64,000 bases of DNA from Alphaproteobacteria bacterium (GTDB lineage Bacteria; Pseudomonadota; Alphaproteobacteria; Rhizobiales; GCA-2746425). Shown piece after piece: positions 1 through 7,488 of the stretch (its first letter is position 1; the number at the start of each line of letters is the position of its first letter). The notes under the pieces were generated by a model that worked only from the letters and a program-made list of their open reading frames with translations, searched no databases and was not told the DNA's origin. The translations under genes were made by a program, and so were the position numbers. The stretch lies in the NCBI GenBank assembly GCA_024743215.1, contig JANSWZ010000004.1:248001-312000 (forward strand). Direction: 5' to 3'.

Positions 1-2
1 AT

Positions 3-1049
3 CGCAAGATTTATACCATGCGGGAACCGGTTGGTGCCATCTCGGCCATTACGCCATTCAACCATCCGCTGAATATGGTTTCGCATAAGATTGCACCTTC
101 CATCGCGACCAATAATTGCATGGTCTGCAAGCCAACAGAACTAACACCGCTGACTGCCATTACATTGGCTGACATTCTCCATGAGGCGGGTTTGCCGAAA
201 GAGATGTTCCAGATTGTCACTGGAATGCCTGCTGATATCGGTGATGAGATGATCACCAATGAGCATATTGACATCATCACATTCACCGGCGGCGTGAAGG
301 TGGGTAAAATGATCGCTGGCAAGGCGGCCTACAAACGCACCGCGCTGGAACTGGGCGGCAATGATCCGCTGATCATTCTGAACGATCTGTCAGATGCTGA
401 CCTGGAAAAAGCGGCAACGATTGCTGTTGCCGGAGCAACGGGCAATTCCGGACAGCGCTGCACCGCAGTCAAACGCATTCTGGCGCAGGATTCCATTGCT
501 GATAAACTGGTGGAATTGATCACGGAAAAGGCCAAAGCCATTCGCTTTGGTGATCCCCAGGATCCAGATACCCAATTGGGTTGCGTTATTCATGCGCAAG
601 CCGCTGAAACCTTTGAATCGCGTGTTTATGAAGCGGAAAAACACGGCGCAAACGTGCTGTATAATCCGGGCCGGAATGGTGCTTTATTGCCACCAATTGT
701 TGTGGATCACGTGCCGCATGACAGTGAGTTGGTCTATGAGGAAACCTTCGGGCCCATCATCCCGATTGTGCGTGTTCCGGAGAATGATGACGACGTCATG
801 CGGATCTCGAATTCAACAGAATTTGGTTTGTCCTCGGGCGTTTGCACGAATGATCTGAACCGAGCGATTTCATACATCAATGGTCTGAACGTCGGCACGG
901 TCAACATTTGGGAACAGCCCGGATATCGCATCGAGATGTCTCCTTTTGGCGGCATCAAGGATTCTGGCAACGGCGTGAAAGAGGGCGTTCTGGAAGCGAT
1001 GAAATTCTTCACCAATGTCAAGACTTATTCACTGCCCTGGCCACGCTGA
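3..1049 (+). CDS. phnY: Phosphonoacetaldehyde dehydrogenase-like aldehyde dehydrogenase (5' end outside window)
   Basis: NAD(P)-dependent aldehyde dehydrogenase; this subfamily oxidises phosphonoacetaldehyde to phosphonoacetate in 2-aminoethylphosphonate breakdown. The reading frame is open from the first base, so the gene starts upstream; 348 residues are visible, about 130 fewer than a full family member. The catalytic glutamate lies in [10 protein letters not shown] and the nucleophilic cysteine in [11 protein letters not shown], followed by the ETFGP motif. The C-terminal stretch ending in [12 protein letters not shown] is what points to PhnY rather than a general aldehyde dehydrogenase. 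The PhnW and PhnA partners, if present, would lie upstream outside the window, so the substrate is inferred from the protein alone. Confidence 0.78.
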   Translation, partial: RKIYTMREPVGAISAITPFNHPLNMVSHKIAPSIATNNCMVCKPTELTPLTAITLADILHEAGLPKEMFQIVTGMPADIGDEMITNEHIDIITFTGGVKVGKMIAGKAAYKRTALELGGNDPLIILNDLSDADLEKAATIAVAGATGNSGQRCTAVKRILAQDSIADKLVELITEKAKAIRFGDPQDPDTQLGCVIHAQAAETFESRVYEAEKHGANVLYNPGRNGALLPPIVVDHVPHDSELVYEETFGPIIPIVRVPENDDDVMRISNSTEFGLSSGVCTNDLNRAISYINGLNVGTVNIWEQPGYRIEMSPFGGIKDSGNGVKEGVLEAMKFFTNVKTYSLPWPR

Positions 1050-1092
1050 ACTTGCACATAGGTGAGGGCGTCCCCGCGCCCACCCGCTGGTC

Positions 1093-1944
1093 ATGACAGG
1101 ACCTCCGTCACTCCTTGCCCTCAGCCTGATTCTTTCGGCGGCGGTCCTGCACGCAACATGGAATGCGATCATAAAGGGGTCCGCCGACCGGGCCCTGGCG
1201 ATGGGATTGCTCAATCTGGGCCATGCTGCGCTGGGTCTGGTGCTGGTTCTGCTTTATGTGCCCCCGGCAGCTGAAGCCTGGCCGTTCATCATTGCCTCCA
1301 CTTTCATCCATTTTTTCTACTATGCATTTTTGCTGTGGGCTTATCGGCATGGTGATCTCAGTCAGGTCTATCCAATCGCCAGGGGCATTGCCCCCGTCCT
1401 GGTGGCCCTGGGTGCGCAGGTATTTGCCGATGAATTTCTGTCGCCTACCGCCTGGGCAGGTATTTTGCTGGTGTCTTTCGGCATCAGTGTTTTGTTCTTC
1501 GGGCGCAGGCACAAGGCAGCAAATCCGCAGGCTGCCTCTGCCGCTATCCTGACCGGCATTGCCATTGCTTCCTACTCAGTGGTGGATGGGCTGGGCGTTC
1601 GCGCATCGCAAAGTCCGCTTGGCTATATTGGCTGGTTGTTTTTGCTGGAATGTATTCCCGGTGTCTTTTTTGTCGCTTATCGGCGCAGGAACTGGAGCGG
1701 TATTCAATCCAGAGTCCTGACCATTGGCTTTGTTGGGGGACTGTTGTCTGCAGTCGCCTATGGTCTTGCAATTTACGCCAAGAGCCTCACCAGCCTTGGC
1801 ACCGTTTCCGCCATTCGCGAATCCAGTGTCATCATCGCGGCACTTATCGGCGTGATCTGGTTCAAGGAACGACCATGGAAATTGCGTATGCTGGCGGCCA
1901 TAATAGTGGCAGGCGGTGTCATTTTATTGGCTGTCGGCGGGTAA
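1093..1944 (+). CDS. EamA/DMT-superfamily transporter
   Basis: A 283-residue integral membrane protein with about ten hydrophobic helices arranged as two EamA-type halves, the size and pattern of drug/metabolite-superfamily exporters. The first half carries LHATWNAIIKGSADRAL and the second ends in a GGVILLAVGG helix. It starts 43 bp after the aldehyde dehydrogenase gene on the same strand, so co-transcription is possible, but no good ribosome-binding site stands close to the ATG. The substrate cannot be read from the sequence; an aminophosphonate-related solute would fit the neighbour but is only a guess. It converges on the LacI gene, leaving 22 bp between the two stops. Confidence 0.85.
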   Translation: MTGPPSLLALSLILSAAVLHATWNAIIKGSADRALAMGLLNLGHAALGLVLVLLYVPPAAEAWPFIIASTFIHFFYYAFLLWAYRHGDLSQVYPIARGIAPVLVALGAQVFADEFLSPTAWAGILLVSFGISVLFFGRRHKAANPQAASAAILTGIAIASYSVVDGLGVRASQSPLGYIGWLFLLECIPGVFFVAYRRRNWSGIQSRVLTIGFVGGLLSAVAYGLAIYAKSLTSLGTVSAIRESSVIIAALIGVIWFKERPWKLRMLAAIIVAGGVILLAVGG

Positions 1945-1966
1945 CGCTTCAGCAACTTTCATGGGA

Positions 1967-3025
1967 TCAAAGGTCCAATACGGGTACTTCAAGATCCTGT
2001 TGTGGCGGTCCGTCTTTTTCAATTGAGGCGGTCAATGCTTTCACCAGGAACGTACCCGCCTGGCCGACATTTTCCTGTACGACGATGATCTCCTTTCGGA
2101 AGTGCACCAGAAAGTGCAGTGCTTCCTTCGCTACAAGATCAACGTCTTTACCAAGTTGCAGGCCCTCATTTTCCAGTGCGTTCACGATTGCCATGGCGCC
2201 ACTGGTGCCGCCGCTAATGAAGCCATCTGGCGGATTTGGCTCTTGCATGGTTCTGGATATGGCTGCTTCAATTTCGGTCATATTGCTGTCGCTGGTCACC
2301 AATTCAAGAGTTCTGCAATCTACGCCAAGCCGTTTTGCAGCCGCAACAAGGCCATCAATCATATGCTTGCCGTAAGTCTGTTCCGGTGGCGGTGACAGCA
2401 AGGCAAGGTTTCTGCGGCCAAGTGAGACCAGTTTTTCCACGCCCAATTCGGTAAAACTCTCATTGTCGAAATCAAAATAGGGGTGTGCAATCCCCATTTC
2501 GGTCCGTCCATGAGTTGCAAAGGGAACTCCGTGTTCGCTCAGATAGCGAATGCGTGGGTCCTCCGGCTTGATCTGGTTCAGAATTACCCCGTCAGCTGAC
2601 CCGGTTTCCACAATGTATCGAATGGGTTCCATTGGGTCATCATCAGCGGAATAGGGCGTGACGTTGAGGTGATAGGACGTGTTTCTAAGCGCTGTTGAGA
2701 TTGAATAAATCAACTGCGCCGTATGATTCATGACATGGCTTTCAGCTGACATAACCAAACAAATGACATTTGTTTTGCCCGTGCGCAGACGAACACCGGC
2801 GCGGTTTGGTCGATAGCCGATCTCATTTGCTATTTCGCGAACCCGCAGTTTCGTCGCTTCGCCGATATCGGCAGCATCTTTCAGCGCCCGGGACACGGTG
2901 GCGATCGACAATCCGGTAATCGTCGCAATTGTTTTCAGGGTCGGCCGTTTGGGCAATCCTCGCCCCGAACCATGACTGTCTGGTTCCTGCTTTTCGACTC
3001 TGTCAGGTGGCTGGTTGGAATCCAT
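1967..3025 (-). CDS. LacI-family transcriptional repressor of the beta-mannoside operon
   Basis: A 352-residue LacI/GalR-type regulator. After a polar N-terminal extension of about 26 residues comes the helix-turn-helix and hinge helix (PTLKTIATITGLSIATVSRA, then EIGYRPNRAG), followed by a periplasmic-binding-protein-like effector domain. The extension is longer than usual, so a start inside it is possible, but no better start codon is obvious. The gene is divergent from the ABC sugar-transport and beta-mannosidase operon, and two CG-centred palindromes of the LacI operator type lie in the 189-bp gap. It therefore probably represses that operon, and perhaps itself, until a mannose-derived inducer binds. 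The inducer is inferred from the operon content. Confidence 0.92.
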   Translation of the reverse strand: MDSNQPPDRVEKQEPDSHGSGRGLPKRPTLKTIATITGLSIATVSRALKDAADIGEATKLRVREIANEIGYRPNRAGVRLRTGKTNVICLVMSAESHVMNHTAQLIYSISTALRNTSYHLNVTPYSADDDPMEPIRYIVETGSADGVILNQIKPEDPRIRYLSEHGVPFATHGRTEMGIAHPYFDFDNESFTELGVEKLVSLGRRNLALLSPPPEQTYGKHMIDGLVAAAKRLGVDCRTLELVTSDSNMTEIEAAISRTMQEPNPPDGFISGGTSGAMAIVNALENEGLQLGKDVDLVAKEALHFLVHFRKEIIVVQENVGQAGTFLVKALTASIEKDGPPQQDLEVPVLDL

Positions 3026-3160
3026 ATTTCTGCTTTCGATAACGCGCGCAGTCTATATCGGCTTTGCCTCTGAATGGCCAGTCTCCCAGCTCGGCCTTCC
3101 GTTTAAGCGGGCTTTTCAACATGAGTGAAAAAAATTGAAAAAACCAGATTGATTCGTAAT

Positions 3161-3174
3161 CTAAATCGTTATAG
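3161..3174. promoter_or_regulatory. Candidate LacI-family operator O2 (imperfect)
   Basis: The sequence CTAAATCGTTATAG matches the neighbouring perfect palindrome at 12 of 14 positions, with the same central CG expected of LacI-family sites. Its start is exactly 21 bp from that of the perfect site, two helical turns, so both would face the same side of the DNA. A possible -35 element (TTGAAA, 3135-3140) lies just upstream, which would put repressor over the promoter. Assignment to the divergent LacI gene is inference. Confidence 0.6.
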
Positions 3175-3181
3175 CGTTCTA

Positions 3182-3195
3182 CTATAACGTTATAG
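3182..3195. promoter_or_regulatory. Candidate LacI-family operator O1 (perfect palindrome)
   Basis: CTATAACGTTATAG is a perfect 14-bp palindrome with a central CG step, the usual form of LacI/GalR-family operators. It lies 19 bp before the ATG of the sugar-binding protein gene and just ahead of its strong ribosome-binding site (GGGAGG, 3204-3209), a good position to block transcription. With the imperfect copy 21 bp upstream it could bind two repressor dimers side by side. Confidence 0.72.
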
Positions 3196-3214
3196 TTTCA
3201 CCTGGGAGGAAAAA

Positions 3215-4447
3215 ATGAAACTTAAAACACTAGCTGCTGCATTGATGCTCACTGCGGGAATTCCACTGGCCGCGCAAGCGACTGATCTGGAGGTAACTCA
3301 TTGGTGGACCTCTGGTGGCGAAGCCGCTGCCGTGGCCGAATTTGCCAAAGCCTTTAACGATGGTGGAGACAAATGGGTTGATGGCGCAATAGCCGGGTCC
3401 GGCGGCGTTGCCCGACCCATTATCATTTCCCGTATTATCGGTGGCGACCCTATGGGCGCGACCCAGTTGAACCACGGCCGTCAGGCCGAAGAGCTGGTGG
3501 AAGCCGGTTTGATGCTGGATCTGACAGAAATCGCCGAAGCTGAAGGCTGGCGCGATCTGGTCAATCCTGTGCGTTTGCTCGATGGTTGCACAGTGGACGG
3601 CAAGATTTATTGCGTTCCGGTCAACATTCACTCGCCACAATGGCTGTGGCTCAGCCATGAAGCCTATGAAAAGGCTGGCGTTGCTGTGCCAGCGAATTGG
3701 GATGAATTTGTTGCTTCAGCACCCAAATTGCGCGAGGCCGGCATCGTACCTTTGGCCATGGGGCAGCAATCCTGGCAGACTCAACTCGCATTTGACACCA
3801 TGATGGTCGCCGTTGGTGGAATCGATCTGTATAAGAGCATCCTGTCCGACAAAGATGCAAAGGCTGCGGCCAGTGCAGAGGCTACTGCCGTCTTTGAGGC
3901 CTATGCTGCTGCGCGTTCCTTGTCCGAAGGCTCAAATGTTCAGGATTGGAATCAGGCCACCAACATGGTGATTACCGCCAAGGCCGGTGGTCAGATCATG
4001 GGCGATTGGGCACAGGGTGAATTCCAGGTTGCCAATCAGGTCGCCGGTGAAGATTACACCTGCCTGCCGGGTCTCGGTGTGAATGAAGTGATCGCCACCG
4101 GCGGTGATGCGTTCTATTTCCCCAAAAATGATGATCCTGAGATTACAGCTGCTCAAAAGCGGATGGCATCACAGATGATTTCCAAGGAAGTGCAGGTTGC
4201 CTTCAACCTGAAGAAGGGATCTCTGCCAATTCGTGGAGATGTCGATCTGACGGCTGCTAATGATTGCATGAAGAAGGGTCTCAAGATCCTTGCTGATGGC
4301 AACATTTTACCTGATGGCGTGAATGTCCAGTCTGCGGATACTCAGGGCCAGATTCAGGATTTGATGGTCGAGTTCTGGAACAGCACCGATATCACTGCCG
4401 CTGACGCCCAGAAACGTTACGTCGCAATTATCGAAGACGCTGACTAA
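3215..4447 (+). CDS. ABC sugar transporter, periplasmic substrate-binding protein
   Basis: A 410-residue family 1 extracellular solute-binding protein. The N-terminus is a typical Sec signal peptide with probable cleavage after AAQA near residue 22, followed by LEVTHWWTSGGEAAAVAEF, a common opening in sugar-binding proteins of this family. It would capture the sugar in the periplasm and deliver it to the two permeases encoded downstream. A very good ribosome-binding site (GGGAGG) stands 5 bp before the ATG. It is the first gene of the operon and is followed by a strong hairpin before the permease genes, the usual arrangement for making more binding protein than membrane parts. Specificity for mannosides or manno-oligosaccharides is inferred from the beta-mannosidase in the same operon. 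Confidence 0.93.
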   Translation: MKLKTLAAALMLTAGIPLAAQATDLEVTHWWTSGGEAAAVAEFAKAFNDGGDKWVDGAIAGSGGVARPIIISRIIGGDPMGATQLNHGRQAEELVEAGLMLDLTEIAEAEGWRDLVNPVRLLDGCTVDGKIYCVPVNIHSPQWLWLSHEAYEKAGVAVPANWDEFVASAPKLREAGIVPLAMGQQSWQTQLAFDTMMVAVGGIDLYKSILSDKDAKAAASAEATAVFEAYAAARSLSEGSNVQDWNQATNMVITAKAGGQIMGDWAQGEFQVANQVAGEDYTCLPGLGVNEVIATGGDAFYFPKNDDPEITAAQKRMASQMISKEVQVAFNLKKGSLPIRGDVDLTAANDCMKKGLKILADGNILPDGVNVQSADTQGQIQDLMVEFWNSTDITAADAQKRYVAIIEDAD

Positions 4448-4464
4448 CATCTTCGTCAAAATTG

Positions 4465-4491
4465 GACCGACCCGAACATTTCGGGTCGGTC
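4465..4491 (+). promoter_or_regulatory. Strong intercistronic hairpin after the binding-protein gene
   Basis: Two perfectly complementary 12-base arms (GACCGACCCGAA and TTCGGGTCGGTC) enclose a three-base loop, 17 bp after the stop of the binding-protein gene and about 77 bp before the first permease. No run of T follows, so it is unlikely to be a full intrinsic terminator. It more likely protects the 3' end of the upstream message from exonucleases, or partly attenuates transcription, so that binding protein is made in excess. Confidence 0.75.
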
Positions 4492-4567
4492 ATCCGGGCA
4501 CAAGAACCGGCCCAAGAATTTTCCGATAAATCAATTCACAAACTTGTCTTCAGGTGGGGAAAAGGTC

Positions 4568-5464
4568 ATGGCGCAGACCGGGCGGCCAACACAATTATTC
4601 CGCAATATGAGTGCCAAGATAGCGGCCATTCCCATGGTGCTGACAGCATTGGTAGTCTTTGTCGGTGCAACATTGTGGACGGTGTATCACTCATTCACGA
4701 AGTCTAAACTGCTGCCCAACAGCAAGCTTGTCGGTCTGGATCAGTATGAACGTCTTTGGAGCCAAAACCGCTGGTTGATTTCCATCGAAAATCTGGCCAT
4801 TTATGGCATTTGCTCGATGATATTTTCTTTGGTCATCGGTTTTTTGCTGGCCGCAATGCTGGATCAGAAAATTCGTTTTGAAAATACCTTCCGATCTATC
4901 TTCCTGTACCCCTTTGCTCTGAGCTTCATCGTCACGGGACTTGTGTGGCAATGGATCCTGAATCCCGAATTCGGCATTCAGAAAATCATACGCAGTCTGG
5001 GGTTTGAGGAGTTCGTGTTCGATCCTCTTTATAATCCTGACATTGTCATATACGGCGTTCTGATCGCCGGGCTGTGGCAGGGCACAGGGTTGATCATGTG
5101 CCTGATGCTGGCGGGACTGCGTGGCATTGATGAAGATATCTGGAAGGCCGCGCGGGTTGACGGGATTCCGATGTGGAAGACCTATGTCTTCATTATCATT
5201 CCAATGATGCGGGCGGTGTTCATCACCACACTGGTCATTATCGCTTCAGGCATCGTCAAGGTCTACGATCTGGTTGTAGCGCAAACATCCGGCGGGCCGG
5301 GCATCGCCTCGGAAGTGCCTGCCAAATATGTCTATGATTACATGTTCAAAAATCAGAACCTGGGGCAGGGATTTGCGGCCTCAACGATGATGCTTTTGTC
5401 GGTCCTGGTGATTGTCATCCCATGGGCTTACCTCGAATTCAAAGGGGAGCGATCACGTGGCTGA
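4568..5464 (+). CDS. ABC sugar transporter permease 1 (MalF-like)
   Basis: A 298-residue inner-membrane permease with about six transmembrane helices and the cytoplasmic EAA loop WKAARVDGIPMWKTYVFII, which docks onto the ATPase. I chose the ATG at 4568, which follows GGTGGGGA at good spacing; a TTG at 4544 in the same frame would add eight residues. The 3' end overlaps the next permease gene by 8 bp, so translation is probably coupled. With the second permease it would form the channel of a binding-protein-dependent sugar importer. Confidence 0.92.
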   Translation: MAQTGRPTQLFRNMSAKIAAIPMVLTALVVFVGATLWTVYHSFTKSKLLPNSKLVGLDQYERLWSQNRWLISIENLAIYGICSMIFSLVIGFLLAAMLDQKIRFENTFRSIFLYPFALSFIVTGLVWQWILNPEFGIQKIIRSLGFEEFVFDPLYNPDIVIYGVLIAGLWQGTGLIMCLMLAGLRGIDEDIWKAARVDGIPMWKTYVFIIIPMMRAVFITTLVIIASGIVKVYDLVVAQTSGGPGIASEVPAKYVYDYMFKNQNLGQGFAASTMMLLSVLVIVIPWAYLEFKGERSRG

Positions 5465-6377
5465 CACATCCGCAACCAATTCAGAAACAACGACGATGGT
5501 CGGCCCCCGTGGGCGCAAGCCTAAACGGGCGCTGTCGCCGCGAAACATCATGTTGTACGGCACACTCATCGTAATCGCGATGTATTATCTGTTACCGCTC
5601 TATGTGATGGTAGTGACCTCCCTTAAGGGCATGCCGGAAATTCGTCTCGGCAACGTATTTTCGCCCCCCGTGGAAATCACATTCGAGCCTTGGGTCAAGG
5701 CATGGTCGGAAGCGTGTACCGGCTTGAATTGCGATGGTCTGTCGCGAGGGTTTTGGAATTCTGTCCGCATCATGGTCCCCTCTGTCGCGATTTCCATACT
5801 GATCGCGTCTGTGAATGGTTATGCGCTGGCGAATTGGCGTTTCAAGGGCGCCAACATCTTCTTCACGATTTTGATATTCGGGGCGTTCATTCCCTATCAG
5901 GTCATGATCTATCCAATTGTGATCATCCTGCGTGAGATGGGCCTTTACACCAAACTGGGTGGCCTGGTCATTGTGCACACTGTGTTCGGCATGCCCATTC
6001 TGACCCTCTTGTTCCGGAATTATTTTAGCTCTGTTCCGGAAGAGTTGTTCAAGGCCGCACGCGTTGATGGAGCTGGATTCTGGGGCATCTATTTCCGGAT
6101 CATGCTGCCAATGTCGCTGCCGATTTTCGTGGTTGCCATCATTCTGCAGGTGACGGGCATCTGGAATGATTTCCTGTTTGGGGTGATTTACACCAAACCG
6201 GAAAATTATCCGATGACTGTGCAGCTCAATAACATCGTGAATTCAGTGCAGGGTGTGAAGGAATATAACGTCAACATGGCGGCCACTCTGCTGACAGGCC
6301 TCGTGCCGCTATTCGTCTATTTTGTATCCGGTAAATTGTTCGTACGCGGCATTGCTGCGGGCGCCGTGAAGGGTTGA
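5457..6377 (+). CDS. ABC sugar transporter permease 2 (MalG-like)
   Basis: A 306-residue permease with a roughly 35-residue polar N-terminus, six transmembrane helices and the EAA loop FKAARVDGAGFWGIYFRIML. The GTG at 5457 is preferred as start because a strong GGGGAG ribosome-binding site lies 7 bp upstream; the frame is open further back, but only inside the previous gene. The start overlaps the first permease gene by 8 bp and the stop lies 5 bp before the ATPase start, so this is a tightly packed operon. Confidence 0.92.
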   Translation: MADTSATNSETTTMVGPRGRKPKRALSPRNIMLYGTLIVIAMYYLLPLYVMVVTSLKGMPEIRLGNVFSPPVEITFEPWVKAWSEACTGLNCDGLSRGFWNSVRIMVPSVAISILIASVNGYALANWRFKGANIFFTILIFGAFIPYQVMIYPIVIILREMGLYTKLGGLVIVHTVFGMPILTLLFRNYFSSVPEELFKAARVDGAGFWGIYFRIMLPMSLPIFVVAIILQVTGIWNDFLFGVIYTKPENYPMTVQLNNIVNSVQGVKEYNVNMAATLLTGLVPLFVYFVSGKLFVRGIAAGAVKG

Positions 6378-6382
6378 GAATA

Positions 6383-7453
6383 ATGGAAAATCCAAGCGTA
6401 TCAATCAAGCATCTCGACCTGGAATTTGGTTCGGTCAAGGTCTTGAAGGACCTCAATCTGGATATCGGCCAGGGAGAGTTTCTGGTCCTTCTGGGCGCGT
6501 CAGGCTGTGGTAAATCCACTCTGCTTAACTGCATCGCCGGGCTGTTGGATGTCTCCGATGGCCAGATATTCATCAATGACAAGAATGTCACTTGGGAACA
6601 GCCTTCCGAACGCGGAATTGGCATGGTGTTTCAATCCTATGCGCTGTATCCGCAGATGACGGTGCGCGGAAATCTGACATTCGGGCTGAAAAACGCAAAA
6701 ATGCCAAAGGACGAGATTGAAACACGCGTGAAACGTGCTGCAGAAATCCTCCAGATCGAGCCGTTGCTACAACGTAAACCTGCCGCCTTGTCTGGTGGTC
6801 AGCGCCAGCGCGTTGCTATTGGCCGGGCATTGGTGCGCGATGTGGACGTATTCCTTTTCGATGAACCTCTGTCCAATCTGGATGCAAAACTGCGTGCTGA
6901 TCTGCGCGTCGAGTTGAAAGTGCTGCACGAACGCCTCAAAAACACGATGATCTATGTCACCCATGATCAGATCGAGGCGATGACGCTGGCCGACCGAATT
7001 GCGATCATGAAGGACGGCCTGATCCAGCAACTTGACAGCCCGCAGGAAATCTACAACCGGCCGGTCAACAAATATGTCGCAGACTTTATCGGTTCACCGG
7101 CAATGAATTTCTTTGAAGGTGAAGTTGCGGACGGGAAATTCATCAATGGGGACATGAGCATTGATTTGTCTCGTTATGATTTTTTGGATGAAAGCGTTAA
7201 ATCCTCCGCATGGTTCGGAATTCGTCCGGAGCACATCCTGGTCAATGAAGACGCGCCATTCAGCACCAATGCACATGTTGATATTGTTGAACCAATGGGC
7301 TCTGACACATTGGTCTGGACCAAGATTAACGGCATTCCGTTTCGGTTCAGAATGGATGGTCAGGCGTCGGTTGCAACGGGTGATGATTTGAAAATCGGGT
7401 TCGACCCGAAACGTGCCTCATTATTCGACAAAACGACTGAGTTACGCCTGTAG
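6383..7453 (+). CDS. ABC sugar transporter ATP-binding protein (MalK/UgpC type)
   Basis: A 356-residue ATPase that would power the importer formed by the two preceding permeases. Walker A is GASGCGKST (residues 38-46), followed by the Q-loop, the signature LSGGQRQRVAIGRALV, Walker B FLFDEPLSNLDAKLR and the switch histidine in YVTHDQIEAMT. A C-terminal extension of about 120 residues is the TOBE/regulatory domain of the MalK group, where inducer exclusion acts in relatives. The ATG at 6383 follows GAAGGG; a TTG at 6374 overlapping the previous stop would add three residues and is less likely. Confidence 0.95.
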   Translation: MENPSVSIKHLDLEFGSVKVLKDLNLDIGQGEFLVLLGASGCGKSTLLNCIAGLLDVSDGQIFINDKNVTWEQPSERGIGMVFQSYALYPQMTVRGNLTFGLKNAKMPKDEIETRVKRAAEILQIEPLLQRKPAALSGGQRQRVAIGRALVRDVDVFLFDEPLSNLDAKLRADLRVELKVLHERLKNTMIYVTHDQIEAMTLADRIAIMKDGLIQQLDSPQEIYNRPVNKYVADFIGSPAMNFFEGEVADGKFINGDMSIDLSRYDFLDESVKSSAWFGIRPEHILVNEDAPFSTNAHVDIVEPMGSDTLVWTKINGIPFRFRMDGQASVATGDDLKIGFDPKRASLFDKTTELRL

Positions 7454-7488
7454 GCGCAAAGACGCAGCGTCACAATTAAGAGTTCAAC

